A stretch of DNA of 64,000 nt. Origin: Variovorax sp. MHTC-1. GTDB lineage: Bacteria > Pseudomonadota > Gammaproteobacteria > Burkholderiales > Burkholderiaceae_C. The stretch lies in the NCBI RefSeq assembly GCF_003984645.1, contig NZ_RWKI01000010.1, positions 1-64,000 on the forward strand, read 5' to 3'. Below are positions 9,935 to 17,501 of the stretch, piece by piece. The notes beneath the pieces are model-generated. The model was not told where the DNA came from and made no database searches. It saw nothing but the letters and a program-made list of their open reading frames with translations. How positions within the stretch are numbered: position 1 is the stretch's first letter; the number at the start of each line of letters is the position of its first letter. The position numbers and the translations under genes are program-made.

Positions 9935-11302
9935 ATGAAGTGGTGGAAAACAAGGGTCGAGGCGGTGCCGGATGCAGATTGTTCGATGCTCGAACTCGAT
10001 GCGCTGATGGAGCTCGCCCGTTCGTTCAACGGCTACCAGCGCGAAGCGGCGGTCGTGGAACTGGCGCGCCGAGCCGATCCACGGGCCATTGCCCCCTTGC
10101 TGGTGTGCACCGGTGACTGGGTGCAGCAGGTATCGGATGCTGCTCGACAAGGCCTTGCGGTCTTCATGCGCGACGAATTCATTGAGCATTGGGCGCACGC
10201 GTTGCCCGCGATCGCGTATGTCTACCGAGTGCGCAGGATCGATCTACGCGAAACAACGGATGCCATCGAGGCTTTCCTGGCACGGAATGTCGATGCACTG
10301 GAACGCCATGCGCGCTCGCCGGACAACGCGATGCGACGCTGGATGTTCTCGCTGCGCCTGAAGCAGTCGCATGACGAATCCGAACTCCTGGGCATCCTGC
10401 AGCGAGGTGTTCGCTCGAACGACCTGCCGACCGCGCAACTGGGCCTGGAGGCTGCGAGCAGGTTGCAGGAGCCTTCGCATCGTCGCGAACTGCTCGTGGC
10501 TGCCTGCCGTTCGCGCTTGCCGCGCGTTCGAACCACCGCCATGCGCGAGCTTCTCGCCGCTGCGGACTTCGACGTGCGGTCTCTGGTCCGCGCGATGTGC
10601 ATGGACCGAAGCGCGGCCGTGCGCTCGTTGGCTGTGGGCGCTCTGCCCGGTGAGAGGGATGAGCTCGCCCGCCATGCAAAAGCAATCCTCGCTCAGCAGG
10701 CGAGCGACGATCGATTGCGGGTCGCGGCCTTGCATGTGCTGTTCCTGCTCGACGATCCGCAGGCGCTGTTGCTGGCGCGGCCATTGATGGCCTCGCCGAC
10801 GGTACCCTTGCGGCGCCTGGCGCGCTGGCTGGTGCTCTGCGCGGCGGATAACGGCAGGGTGGAGATGGAACTGATGGAGATCCTGGCCGATGAATCGCCG
10901 AAGGTGCGCAGGCTCGCGGTCGAGCACGTCCGCCGCGGCGCTCCCTTGCCGTCGCCGGATGCGCTGATGCGTCTGGGACTGGCGCGCCGCGAACTGGCGA
11001 TCGACGTCATCGCCATGCTTCGCAGCGGATCGCCATGGGACCGGCTGCTGTTCGTCCTGGAGCTTCTGCACGGCGAAGCGCCCGCGGGCGGGCTTGCCGA
11101 TGCCATCACGAACGAACTGCATGTGTGGATCAGGGCCATGGCGAATTGCTATGTCCAGCCGCGCGCTGCACAGAGCGCCAGGCTGGCAGCGCTTTGGAAC
11201 CAGAAAGCTCGCCTTCTGCCCAACGGACGCCCGAAGGGCCTGCTGCCGTATGGCTTTCCGGAACTGACCGACTACCACCTGCGTGCATTCCACGTCATCT
11301 GA
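9935..11302 (+). CDS. HEAT-like helical repeat protein in the rtc operon
   Basis: This 455-residue protein of no recognised enzyme family is built from repeated pairs of amphipathic helices. Segments such as AVVELARRADPRAIAPLL (near residue 40), AVRSLAVGALPGERDELARHA and KVRRLAVEHVRRGAPLPSPDAL are typical for HEAT or armadillo-like repeats, which usually act as binding scaffolds. It has no signal peptide, so it is probably cytoplasmic. The ATG at 9935 has GGAGG nine bases upstream. It lies between rtcB and rtcA and is therefore a predicted part of the RtcR regulon. I infer a role in presenting damaged RNA, tRNA or ribosomes to the repair enzymes, but nothing in the sequence proves this. Confidence 0.8.
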   Translation: MKWWKTRVEAVPDADCSMLELDALMELARSFNGYQREAAVVELARRADPRAIAPLLVCTGDWVQQVSDAARQGLAVFMRDEFIEHWAHALPAIAYVYRVRRIDLRETTDAIEAFLARNVDALERHARSPDNAMRRWMFSLRLKQSHDESELLGILQRGVRSNDLPTAQLGLEAASRLQEPSHRRELLVAACRSRLPRVRTTAMRELLAAADFDVRSLVRAMCMDRSAAVRSLAVGALPGERDELARHAKAILAQQASDDRLRVAALHVLFLLDDPQALLLARPLMASPTVPLRRLARWLVLCAADNGRVEMELMEILADESPKVRRLAVEHVRRGAPLPSPDALMRLGLARRELAIDVIAMLRSGSPWDRLLFVLELLHGEAPAGGLADAITNELHVWIRAMANCYVQPRAAQSARLAALWNQKARLLPNGRPKGLLPYGFPELTDYHLRAFHVI

Positions 11303-11326
11303 CCATCCGACTTCGATATCACGATC

Positions 11327-11701
11327 ATGAAAAGCAACAAGCAGCGACGCGCCGAGATCAAGGAACGGCGCCTCGAACGTGCCGCGCAGGCGCTGGCGGC
11401 GCTGGCCGCAGATCGGCACGATGCGCGGGGGCTGCCCGACGGCCTGCATCTCGCAGGCATGGAGCCGGCCGATCTGGAGGTGCTGGCGCGCCACAACAAC
11501 ACTTACGGCCTGCTGCCGAGCTACTACCTCGACCGCCCCTTCACCTGCCGCGACTGCGGCGTTGAAGAAGTCTGGACGGCCAAGCAGCAGAAGTGGTGGT
11601 ACGAAGTGGCGCATGGCCATATCGACAGCACCGCAGTGCGCTGCCGCGCCTGCCGTCAGGCGCGTCGTGTGGCGCGGCGCGCGCCGGAGCAGGCTGGATG
11701 A
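11327..11701 (+). CDS. Zinc-ribbon protein in the rtc operon
   Basis: This 124-residue basic protein starts with a lysine- and arginine-rich helix (KSNKQRRAEIKERRLERAAQ). Later it carries two CxxC pairs, FTCRDCGVEEVW (near residue 73) and VRCRACRQARR (near residue 106), spaced as in a four-cysteine zinc ribbon. Between them is KQQKWWYEVAHG. The pattern resembles the probable zinc-ribbon domain family found next to various RNA genes. Zinc ribbons with basic flanks often bind nucleic acid. Its stop codon overlaps the rtcA start (ATGA at 11698-11701), so the two are translationally coupled. This and its position make a role in RNA repair likely but unproven. Confidence 0.82.
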   Translation: MKSNKQRRAEIKERRLERAAQALAALAADRHDARGLPDGLHLAGMEPADLEVLARHNNTYGLLPSYYLDRPFTCRDCGVEEVWTAKQQKWWYEVAHGHIDSTAVRCRACRQARRVARRAPEQAG

Positions 11702-12735
11702 TCGAACTCGACGGCTCCCAAGGCGAGGGCGGCGGCCAGATCCTGCGCACCGGCCTGGCGCTCGCGATGGTCACGGGGCAGCCGCTGGCCATCGATCGCA
11801 TTCGCGCCGGGAGGCCCAAGCCGGGGCTGATGCGCCAGCACCTGGCCTGCGTGCTGGCGGCGGCGGAGCTGAGCGGTGCGCAGGTCGAGAGTGCCGAGCT
11901 CGGTTCGCAGCGGCTGCGCTTCGTGCCCGGCACGGTGCGCGCCGGCGACTACCGCTTCTCGGTCGCCAGCGCGGGCAGTTGCATGCTGGTGCTGCAGACG
12001 GTGCTGCCCGCGCTGCTGCTGGCCGATGCGCCGAGCCGCGTCTCGCTCGCGGGCGGCACGCACAACCCGATGGCGCCGCCCTTTCATTTTCTCGACCTGG
12101 CCTATGCGCCGCTGGTGCGCAGCCTGGGCGCGGACCTGCAGCTGGTGCTGCACCGCTGCGGCTTCTACCCGGCCGGAGGCGGCGCGGTCGAAGCGACCAT
12201 CGTGCCCAGCGCCGGACCGCTCAGGCCCTTCGATCTGCTGGCGCGCGGCGCGCTGCAGGCGGCGCACGGCGAGTGCCTTGCGCCGGGGCTTGCGCGCCAT
12301 GTCGCGGTGCGCGAGCTCGGCACGCTCGGCAGCGCGATGGGCTGGTCCGTCGAGCAGCTGCGCCACGGTGTGGCGCGGCAGAACGAAGGGCCGGGCAACG
12401 CGCTTATGGCCGTCTTCGCCTACGAGCATGTCACCGAGGTCTTCACCGCCTTCGGCGAGAAGACGCTCTCCGCCGAGCAGGTGGCGCACCGGCTCGTGAA
12501 GGAAGTGCGCGCCTTTCAGAAAAGCGGGGCTGCGGTCGGCGCCCACCTGGCGGACCAGCTCGCGCTGCTGTTGGCGCTCGCCGTGTGGCAGTCCAGGAAA
12601 GCCGCGGCCTTCAGCTGCAGCGAGGTGACGCCGCACACGCGTACCAACTGCGCGGTGATCGAGCGCTTCCTGCCGGTGCGCTTCGCGATCTCGCAAGGCG
12701 CCGAGGCCGCCACGGTGCAGGTGGCGCCGGCCTGA
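11698..12735 (+). CDS. rtcA: RNA 3'-terminal phosphate cyclase
   Basis: This 345-residue protein starts with the family signature LDGSQGEGGGQILRTGLALAM. It contains RAGRPKPGLMRQHLACV, the glycine-rich HRCGFYPAGGGAVEA and the C-terminal TPHTRTNCAVIERFLPV, whose histidine (about residue 313) matches the adenylylated active-site histidine. RtcA uses ATP to convert RNA 3'-phosphates to 2',3'-cyclic phosphates, which RtcB can ligate. It is the last gene of the operon. Its start codon overlaps the preceding stop, which fixes the start choice. I see no clear terminator in the 84 bases before the convergent DUF4148 gene. Confidence 0.95.
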   Translation: MIELDGSQGEGGGQILRTGLALAMVTGQPLAIDRIRAGRPKPGLMRQHLACVLAAAELSGAQVESAELGSQRLRFVPGTVRAGDYRFSVASAGSCMLVLQTVLPALLLADAPSRVSLAGGTHNPMAPPFHFLDLAYAPLVRSLGADLQLVLHRCGFYPAGGGAVEATIVPSAGPLRPFDLLARGALQAAHGECLAPGLARHVAVRELGTLGSAMGWSVEQLRHGVARQNEGPGNALMAVFAYEHVTEVFTAFGEKTLSAEQVAHRLVKEVRAFQKSGAAVGAHLADQLALLLALAVWQSRKAAAFSCSEVTPHTRTNCAVIERFLPVRFAISQGAEAATVQVAPA

Positions 12736-12819
12736 GCGTCCTGCTCCGCGCCAACGGCGCGCTCGAGCGGCTCTTCGGCTGGACGGCCGGCACCTGCCTG
12801 GCGGACGACTGGCGCCCGT

Positions 12820-13281
12820 TCACTCGGCGGACGGGCCGTTCTGCCGGCGCGCGCTCGCCATCGCGCTGCCGCGAATGCCTTCGATGCGCTGCACCTCGGC
12901 CATGTAGGCATCGCTGTTGCGCGCCTGCCGGTAGGCGGCCATGCGGCGCGCATACTCGGGGCCGGTCGCGTCGGGGCTGTCGATGCGCGCATAGTCGCCC
13001 AGGCCTGCCTTGTTGTAGAGGCTCAGGTCGGCCAGCACTTCGGCCCGGCTCATTGCGCCGACGGCGATGGTGGCGGTGGCCGGCGTGCCGACCCACTGTT
13101 CCTGCGGTGTCCGCGCCACGCTCATCGAGCGCTGCAGATCGGCCGTGACCTCGCTGCGGCTCATCGTGCTGCCGGTGATCGCGATCGGTGCGCCGACCCA
13201 GGCTTCGGCCGGCACGGTCTGGGCCGACGCGGCGCCGGCGAGAAGAAGGGCGGAGATGCCCAGGAGTTGCTTGGCTTGCAT
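12820..13281 (-). CDS. Secreted DUF4148-type protein
   Basis: This 153-residue protein has a clear signal peptide (KQLLGISALLLAGAASAQ) and two related short motifs, TMSRSEVTADLQRSM and AMSRAEVLADLSLYN, the MSRxEVxADL pattern of DUF4148 proteins. These small periplasmic proteins are frequent in Burkholderiales and have no known biochemical role. The region in front carries a CRP-like box and a matching -10 element (13339-13380). The same arrangement precedes the DoxX gene, so cyclic AMP control is predicted. It is separated by 90 bases from the upstream cyclase gene on the same strand. Confidence 0.85.
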   Translation of the reverse strand: MQAKQLLGISALLLAGAASAQTVPAEAWVGAPIAITGSTMSRSEVTADLQRSMSVARTPQEQWVGTPATATIAVGAMSRAEVLADLSLYNKAGLGDYARIDSPDATGPEYARRMAAYRQARNSDAYMAEVQRIEGIRGSAMASARRQNGPSAE

Positions 13282-13338
13282 GATCGAGTCCTTTCACTGC
13301 TTCAGGTGGCTGCGGGGATCGCCGCCACCGTGGAAAGC

Positions 13339-13380
13339 AGTGTGGATTCCGGCCGCGTTTCGGGCAGTGCGTTAGCGCAC
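13339..13380 (-). promoter_or_regulatory. CRP-like class II promoter of the DUF4148 gene
   Basis: GTGCGTTAGCGCAC (13367-13380) fits the CRP pattern NGTGN-N6-NCACN. It is followed on the minus strand, after exactly 22 bases, by CACACT (13339-13344) as a -10 box. This puts the box centre at -41.5, the class II position. An A6 run lies on the upstream side. The box overlaps the stop codon of the cyclase gene (13372-13374). A near-identical arrangement occurs at 16285-16326. Confidence 0.6.
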
Positions 13381-15027
13381 GCTTTTTTCAAGCTGCGGCC
13401 GCGGCACGTGCAGCACCGCGAGCGGCTTCGAGCGGCCGCGCACGGTCACCATTTCCGGCTCGCCCAGCGCGTCGGCGATGCCGGCCTGCTCGGCTGCGAA
13501 GACCGAGATCACGAGCCGGGCCGCGGCCAGCTTGGACTGGTCCTGCAGCCGGCTCGCCGTGTTGACCACTTCGCCCACCGCGGTGAAGGTGGTGGTCTCC
13601 AGGTAGCCCACCTCGCCCACGGCCGCGCGCCCCGCGTGCAGGCCCATGCCGAAATCGAGGCGATGGCCGAACTGGGATTCGAAGCCGGCGCTCCATGCGT
13701 CCATGCGCTCGCCGATCAGAGCGGCCGCACGCACGGCCTGGCGGCATGCAGTCGGCAGGGCGACGTCGAGCCCGAAGATCGCCATCACGCTGTCGCCGAT
13801 GAACTGGTTCGGCACGCCGCCGCACTCGCGCACCGCGGCGCCGACGATCGCAAAGTAGCGGTCGAGCACGTACACCAGGTCGAAGGGCCATTGCCGCTCC
13901 GACAGGCCCGACCAGCGGCGCAGGTCGACGAAGAGGATCGCGACGTCGTGCTCGCGGCCCAGGCGGCCGGGCTGGGCGCCGGCGCCGAGGCGGGGCGCGA
14001 ACAGGGGCGTCACCGCCAGATCGCCGTGCGGGCGAAGCTGGCATGCCAGCCGCACGTCATCCGGTGCACGCACCCGCTCCAGCGTGCGGCGCTCGTCATG
14101 GCCCGGCGCTTCCACATGCGAGGCCGGCCCGAGCACGCGCACGCGGCAGGTGGAGCAGCGCGCGCGTCCGCCGCAGACCGACAGGTGGGCGATGCCGTGC
14201 GCGCGGCTGGCTTCGAGCACGCTCCAGCCGCGCGGCACGCGGACCGTGCGGTCCGGGTAGCGCAGCTCGATCGATGCCTTGCGCGGCCGCCGTTCATGCC
14301 AGGCGCGCAGCTGGCGCGCAGCGAGCAGGGCCAGCAGTGCCAGCGCATAGAACCACTTGACGTCCTGCTCCGTCGCGTCGAGCGCTGCTTTCTGCGCTGC
14401 CGTCGGCATCTGGGCCGGCAGCGTGCCGGTCCATTGCAGCTCGCGGCCCATCGCGAGGAAGCCAAGGGCGGCGAGCACCGGGAGCAGCACGGCTGCCGCC
14501 AAGAGCAGATGGAAATGCCGCCGGTAGGCCGGGCGGACGCGCAGCGCCAGGTGCAGCCCGAGGCAGCCGTGCGTCCACGCGGCCAGCATCATGGCCAGCT
14601 GGAAGCTCGCAGCGCCCGGGCTCCAGAGGCCGCGGATCACGCGGGCGTAGGAAGCGTCGATCGCGAAGGCTTCGTGGGCCCAGCGCATCGCCGTCAGGTG
14701 AGCGGCCAGCAGCAGCGGCAGCGAGAAGCCCAGAAGCAGCCGCACCGCCTCCATGGACGGCATGCGCAGGCTGCGCCGCTCCCACAGGGCCACAGCGGCC
14801 AGCACCACATGCACCGCCGCCGCGCCGTACAGCAGCAGGCTGCCCGCGAGGCCGTGCCAGAAGGTGGAGATGGCCTGCAGCGCGGTTTCGGCGGTCGCCA
14901 GCGAAACGAGGCCCAGCGCATGGTTGCCCAGGTGCGCCGCCACGTAGCCCATCAGGACCACGCCGCTCGTCCATCGGAGGTTGCGCCGCGAAGGAAGGCG
15001 CAAGAGGATGGGGGAACGACTGTCCAT
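13372..15027 (-). CDS. Membrane cyclase with histidine-rich helices and [2Fe-2S] domain
   Basis: The protein has 551 residues in three parts. Residues 15-240 hold about six transmembrane helices rich in histidine (His32, 36, 58, 73, 110, 118, 153 and 159), as in succinate dehydrogenase-type heme b anchors. Residues 250-340 form a ferredoxin-like [2Fe-2S] domain with Cys285, Cys291, Cys294 and Cys329. Residues 360-551 form a class III nucleotide cyclase with metal aspartates Asp368 and Asp412 and the VNTASRL motif (Asn489, Arg493). The layout resembles the quinone-responsive diheme cyclase CyaC of Sinorhizobium meliloti. The usual adenine-contact lysine is Gln408 (PNQFIGDS). It is divergent from a CRP-like regulator, so it probably makes cAMP in response to respiratory redox state. 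Confidence 0.88.
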   Translation of the reverse strand: MDSRSPILLRLPSRRNLRWTSGVVLMGYVAAHLGNHALGLVSLATAETALQAISTFWHGLAGSLLLYGAAAVHVVLAAVALWERRSLRMPSMEAVRLLLGFSLPLLLAAHLTAMRWAHEAFAIDASYARVIRGLWSPGAASFQLAMMLAAWTHGCLGLHLALRVRPAYRRHFHLLLAAAVLLPVLAALGFLAMGRELQWTGTLPAQMPTAAQKAALDATEQDVKWFYALALLALLAARQLRAWHERRPRKASIELRYPDRTVRVPRGWSVLEASRAHGIAHLSVCGGRARCSTCRVRVLGPASHVEAPGHDERRTLERVRAPDDVRLACQLRPHGDLAVTPLFAPRLGAGAQPGRLGREHDVAILFVDLRRWSGLSERQWPFDLVYVLDRYFAIVGAAVRECGGVPNQFIGDSVMAIFGLDVALPTACRQAVRAAALIGERMDAWSAGFESQFGHRLDFGMGLHAGRAAVGEVGYLETTTFTAVGEVVNTASRLQDQSKLAAARLVISVFAAEQAGIADALGEPEMVTVRGRSKPLAVLHVPRPQLEKSVR

Positions 15028-15079
15028 GGGCGGGCTCCAAGCGGCACCCGAGCATAATGCGCGCGCCTGCCGACCCTGC

Positions 15080-15793
15080 ATGACCTCTTCCCCTCACCGC
15101 TCCAGCCTCGCGCTGCGGAAGATCCCGCTGTTCGAAGGCCTGTCCGACCGCCGCCTCGAGCTGCTTGCCCAGGCGAGCCGATGGCACAGCGTGGCGGCGC
15201 GCAAGCCGCTCTTGTTGCGCACGCAGGACGATGGCGAGGTCTACTTCCTCGTAGCGGGGCGGGCGCGCATCACGACCTACTCGGCCAACGGGCGGCAGGT
15301 CACTTTCCGCGACTGCGGCGAAGGCGAGCCTATCGGCGACATCGCTGCCATCGACGGCGGGCCGCGCTCGGCCGATGTGCTGACGCTCGAGCCCTGCGTC
15401 GTCGCCAGCCTCGAGCGGACGGCCTTCATGGCGCTCTTGCGCGACGAGCCGCTGGTGGCCGAGCGCGTGATGCGCCGGCTGACCCAACTGGTGCGCCAGC
15501 TGTCCGAGCGCGTCATCGACCTCAGCACCCTCGGCGTGCAGAACCGCCTGCATGCCGAGCTGCTGCGCATGGCGCGCGCCGCCGGCATCGCGGACAACCG
15601 GGCACGCCTGGAACCGGCGCCGCGCCATGCCGAGCTGGCCAGCCAGATCAGCACCAACCGCGAGCAGGTCACGCGCGAGCTCAACGTGCTGGTGCGCGAG
15701 GGCCTGCTGGCCAAGGAAGGCCGGGCCCTGGTCGTGACCGATGCCGAACGCCTGGCCCGCATGGTGGCCGAGGTGCGCGGCGAGCCTGGCTGA
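15080..15793 (+). CDS. CRP/FNR family regulator, probably cAMP responsive
   Basis: This 237-residue protein has an N-terminal cyclic-nucleotide-binding barrel (LFEGLSDRRLELLAQ to about residue 120) and a C-terminal winged helix. The phosphate-binding cassette IGDIAAIDGGPRSADV keeps the Arg-Ser pair that contacts cAMP in CRP. The recognition helix STNREQVTREL keeps the Arg-Glu-x3-Arg pattern that reads GTG/CAC half-sites. It has no N-terminal FNR-type cysteine cluster. The gene starts 52 bases from the divergent cyclase. Two CRP-like boxes precede genes just beyond each of the two, so a local cAMP circuit is likely. Confidence 0.88.
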   Translation: MTSSPHRSSLALRKIPLFEGLSDRRLELLAQASRWHSVAARKPLLLRTQDDGEVYFLVAGRARITTYSANGRQVTFRDCGEGEPIGDIAAIDGGPRSADVLTLEPCVVASLERTAFMALLRDEPLVAERVMRRLTQLVRQLSERVIDLSTLGVQNRLHAELLRMARAAGIADNRARLEPAPRHAELASQISTNREQVTRELNVLVREGLLAKEGRALVVTDAERLARMVAEVRGEPG

Positions 15794-15803
15794 TCGGCAG
15801 GCC

Positions 15804-16250
15804 TCAGTTCAAGCGGCCTTTGGCGCCGCCCAGGCTGAAGCGGCCCGCGCCCAGCAGCGCGACGGCCAGGGCGCCGGCCAGGTAGAGGCCCTGCAGTTCG
15901 AGCGCCCAGCCGCCGCCCTGCTTGGCTAGCGCGAACAGGCCGCTCATGTGCACCAAACCGATCGCGACCACCATGTTGATGGCGACGATGCCGGCCGCGG
16001 CGCGCGTCCAGAGGCCGGCGAGCATCAGCAGCGGCGCCAGCACCTCGCCCACGTACACCAGGTAGCCGATGCCGCCCGGCAGGCCGGCGCGTTCCAGCGC
16101 GCCGACGACGAAGCCCGGCCCTTTCGCGAGCTTGTCGATGCCGTGCAGCAGCACGAGCAGCGCGACCGATGCGCGCAGCAGGAGCTTGCCTGCATCCTCG
16201 CGCAGCCCGCCGATGGGGGTTGTCGCGGCCATCAGGGCCTGGGTATTCAT
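15804..16250 (-). CDS. DoxX family membrane protein
   Basis: This 148-residue protein has four hydrophobic helices (KLLLRASVALLVLLHGIDKL, GIGYLVYVGEVLAPLLMLAGLW, AAAGIVAINMVVAIGLV and LELQGLYLAGALAVALLGAG), and HGIDKL matches the DoxX signature. DoxX proteins are small inner-membrane proteins linked to redox or thiol stress and sometimes to quinone oxidoreductases. The start at 16250 has GGATC upstream as a ribosome binding site. Its promoter region carries a CRP-like box at the class II position, so I predict control by the neighbouring CRP-like regulator, whose gene converges on it with 10 bases between. Confidence 0.85.
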   Translation of the reverse strand: MNTQALMAATTPIGGLREDAGKLLLRASVALLVLLHGIDKLAKGPGFVVGALERAGLPGGIGYLVYVGEVLAPLLMLAGLWTRAAAGIVAINMVVAIGLVHMSGLFALAKQGGGWALELQGLYLAGALAVALLGAGRFSLGGAKGRLN

Positions 16251-16284
16251 TGAGTGATCCTTTGATGAGACGTAAAGACCGTCG

Positions 16285-16326
16285 AGTCTGCGAACTTCGG
16301 CAGCGCGAGTCGGTGCGTTTACGCAC
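16285..16326 (-). promoter_or_regulatory. CRP-like class II promoter of the DoxX gene
   Basis: The palindrome GTGCGTTTACGCAC (16313-16326) has perfect six-base arms and fits NGTGN-N6-NCACN. On the minus strand it is followed after exactly 22 bases by CAGACT (16285-16290). Box centre, spacing, -10 sequence type (CANACT) and the A6 run on the far side match the promoter at 13339-13380. The box also lies 87 bases upstream of the divergent TauE/SafE gene. Confidence 0.62.
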
Positions 16327-16413
16327 ATTTTTTGGGTGAAGGCGGCCGCTGCCGCATCCTGCTACGCTCGGCGCACCCGCCCGCGCGGCGCGGCCGCTCT
16401 TCTCTTCTTCCCC

Positions 16414-17172
16414 ATGGCGCTCCCCATCATCACCGACCCGCATTTCTATGCGGTCGCCGTTCCTGCCGTGCTGATGCTCGGCGTCAGCAAGAGCGGCTTC
16501 GGCGCCGGCTTCGGCTCGCTGGCGGTGCCCGTCCTGGCGCTGGCCGTCACGGTGCCCCAGGCGGCGGCGATCCTGATGCCGGTGCTGCTCTTGATGGACC
16601 TGCTGGGAATCGCCGCCTTCCGCCGCGACTTCGACCGCTCGCTGCTGCTGTTCCTGATTCCCTTCGGGCTCGTCGGCACGGTGGTCGGCACGCTGCTGTT
16701 CCGGGTGCTTCCGGCGCACACGGTGGCCGGCATCGTCGGCATCTTCACGCTGCTTTTTCTGGCGCAGCGCATGGTGTTCCCGCCGCGCTCGGATGCTCCG
16801 CCGCCGTCGAAGACGGCCGGCGCGGTGCTGACGGCGATCGGCGGCTTCACCAGCTTCATTGCCCACGCCGGCGGCCCGCCGGTCAATGCCTACGTGATTC
16901 CGCTGCGGCTCACCCCGGTGGCCTACACCGCGACGCTGGCCTACTTCTTCTTCGTGGTGAACCTGAGCAAGTGGATTCCCTATGCCTGGCTGGGCCTGCT
17001 CGACTGGCGCAACATGGCGACTTCGCTGGTGCTGCTGCCGCTCGCGCCGCTCGGCGTCTGGCTCGGCATCCGGATCGCGCGCCGCATCGATGCGGTCTGG
17101 TTCTACCGTTTCGTCTACCTCGGCATGCTGCTGACCGGCCTCAAGCTGAGCTGGGACGGATTCTTCTCGTGA
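16414..17172 (+). CDS. TauE/SafE family transporter
   Basis: This 252-residue protein has about eight hydrophobic segments and the family's internal features KSGFGAGFGSLAVPVLAL near the start and GGFTSFIAHAGGPPVNAYVIPL in the middle. TauE/SafE proteins export or import sulfur-containing anions such as sulfite and sulfoacetate, or serve other organic anions. No sulfur gene lies nearby. I chose ATG at 16414, directly before the first membrane segment. A GTG at 16336 would add 26 non-hydrophobic residues. The CRP-like box at 16313-16326 lies upstream, so cAMP may also affect this gene. Confidence 0.85.
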   Translation: MALPIITDPHFYAVAVPAVLMLGVSKSGFGAGFGSLAVPVLALAVTVPQAAAILMPVLLLMDLLGIAAFRRDFDRSLLLFLIPFGLVGTVVGTLLFRVLPAHTVAGIVGIFTLLFLAQRMVFPPRSDAPPPSKTAGAVLTAIGGFTSFIAHAGGPPVNAYVIPLRLTPVAYTATLAYFFFVVNLSKWIPYAWLGLLDWRNMATSLVLLPLAPLGVWLGIRIARRIDAVWFYRFVYLGMLLTGLKLSWDGFFS

Positions 17173-17256
17173 CACGAAGTTGACATACGCCTGCGCGGCC
17201 GTGTAATGCAAAGCTCTACGATTGCCGCCGCCCCTTGGCGTGGGCAGAATTTCGGG

Positions 17257-17475
17257 ATGTCCGAACAGATGACGACGCCCGCCAAGCTCGAAGATTCCGA
17301 GCTGCAAAACCTTGCTGCCGAGTGGCGCATTCGCGCCATGCAGGGGGACCAGCTGGCGCACCGCATGGCCCAGGCGCTCGAAGCCGAACAGCGCCGCCGT
17401 ATCCGCGACACCGGCCTGCAGCCGCTGCCGCCGGCGCGCTCTTCCGCCGCCGCCCCGTGGTGGAAGTTCTGGTAA
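17257..17475 (+). CDS. Small hypothetical protein
   Basis: This 72-residue protein I do not recognise. It has a charged helical stretch (LEDSELQNLAAEWRIRAMQGDQLAHRMAQALEAEQRRR) followed by a proline-rich linker and the aromatic end PWWKFW. There is no signal peptide or membrane segment. I place the start at ATG 17257 (MSEQMTTPAK). An upstream ATG at 17206 is possible but gives a less ordered N-terminus. It is followed after 26 bases by another small gene on the same strand, so the two may be cotranscribed. Confidence 0.6.
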   Translation: MSEQMTTPAKLEDSELQNLAAEWRIRAMQGDQLAHRMAQALEAEQRRRIRDTGLQPLPPARSSAAAPWWKFW

Positions 17476-17501
17476 TCGACACCCACGTTTTTTGACTCGC
17501 C

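Noticed and set aside
13367..13388. Hairpin followed by T6, possible rho-independent terminator on the plus strand
   Set aside because: No plus-strand gene ends within 600 bases. The palindrome matches a second copy at 16313-16326 in sequence and promoter spacing, so a regulator site explains it better.
16313..16333. Palindrome followed by T6, possible terminator
   Set aside because: The stem is short, the preceding plus-strand gene ended more than 500 bases earlier, and an antisense gene lies between. The CRP-like site interpretation fits the -10 spacing.
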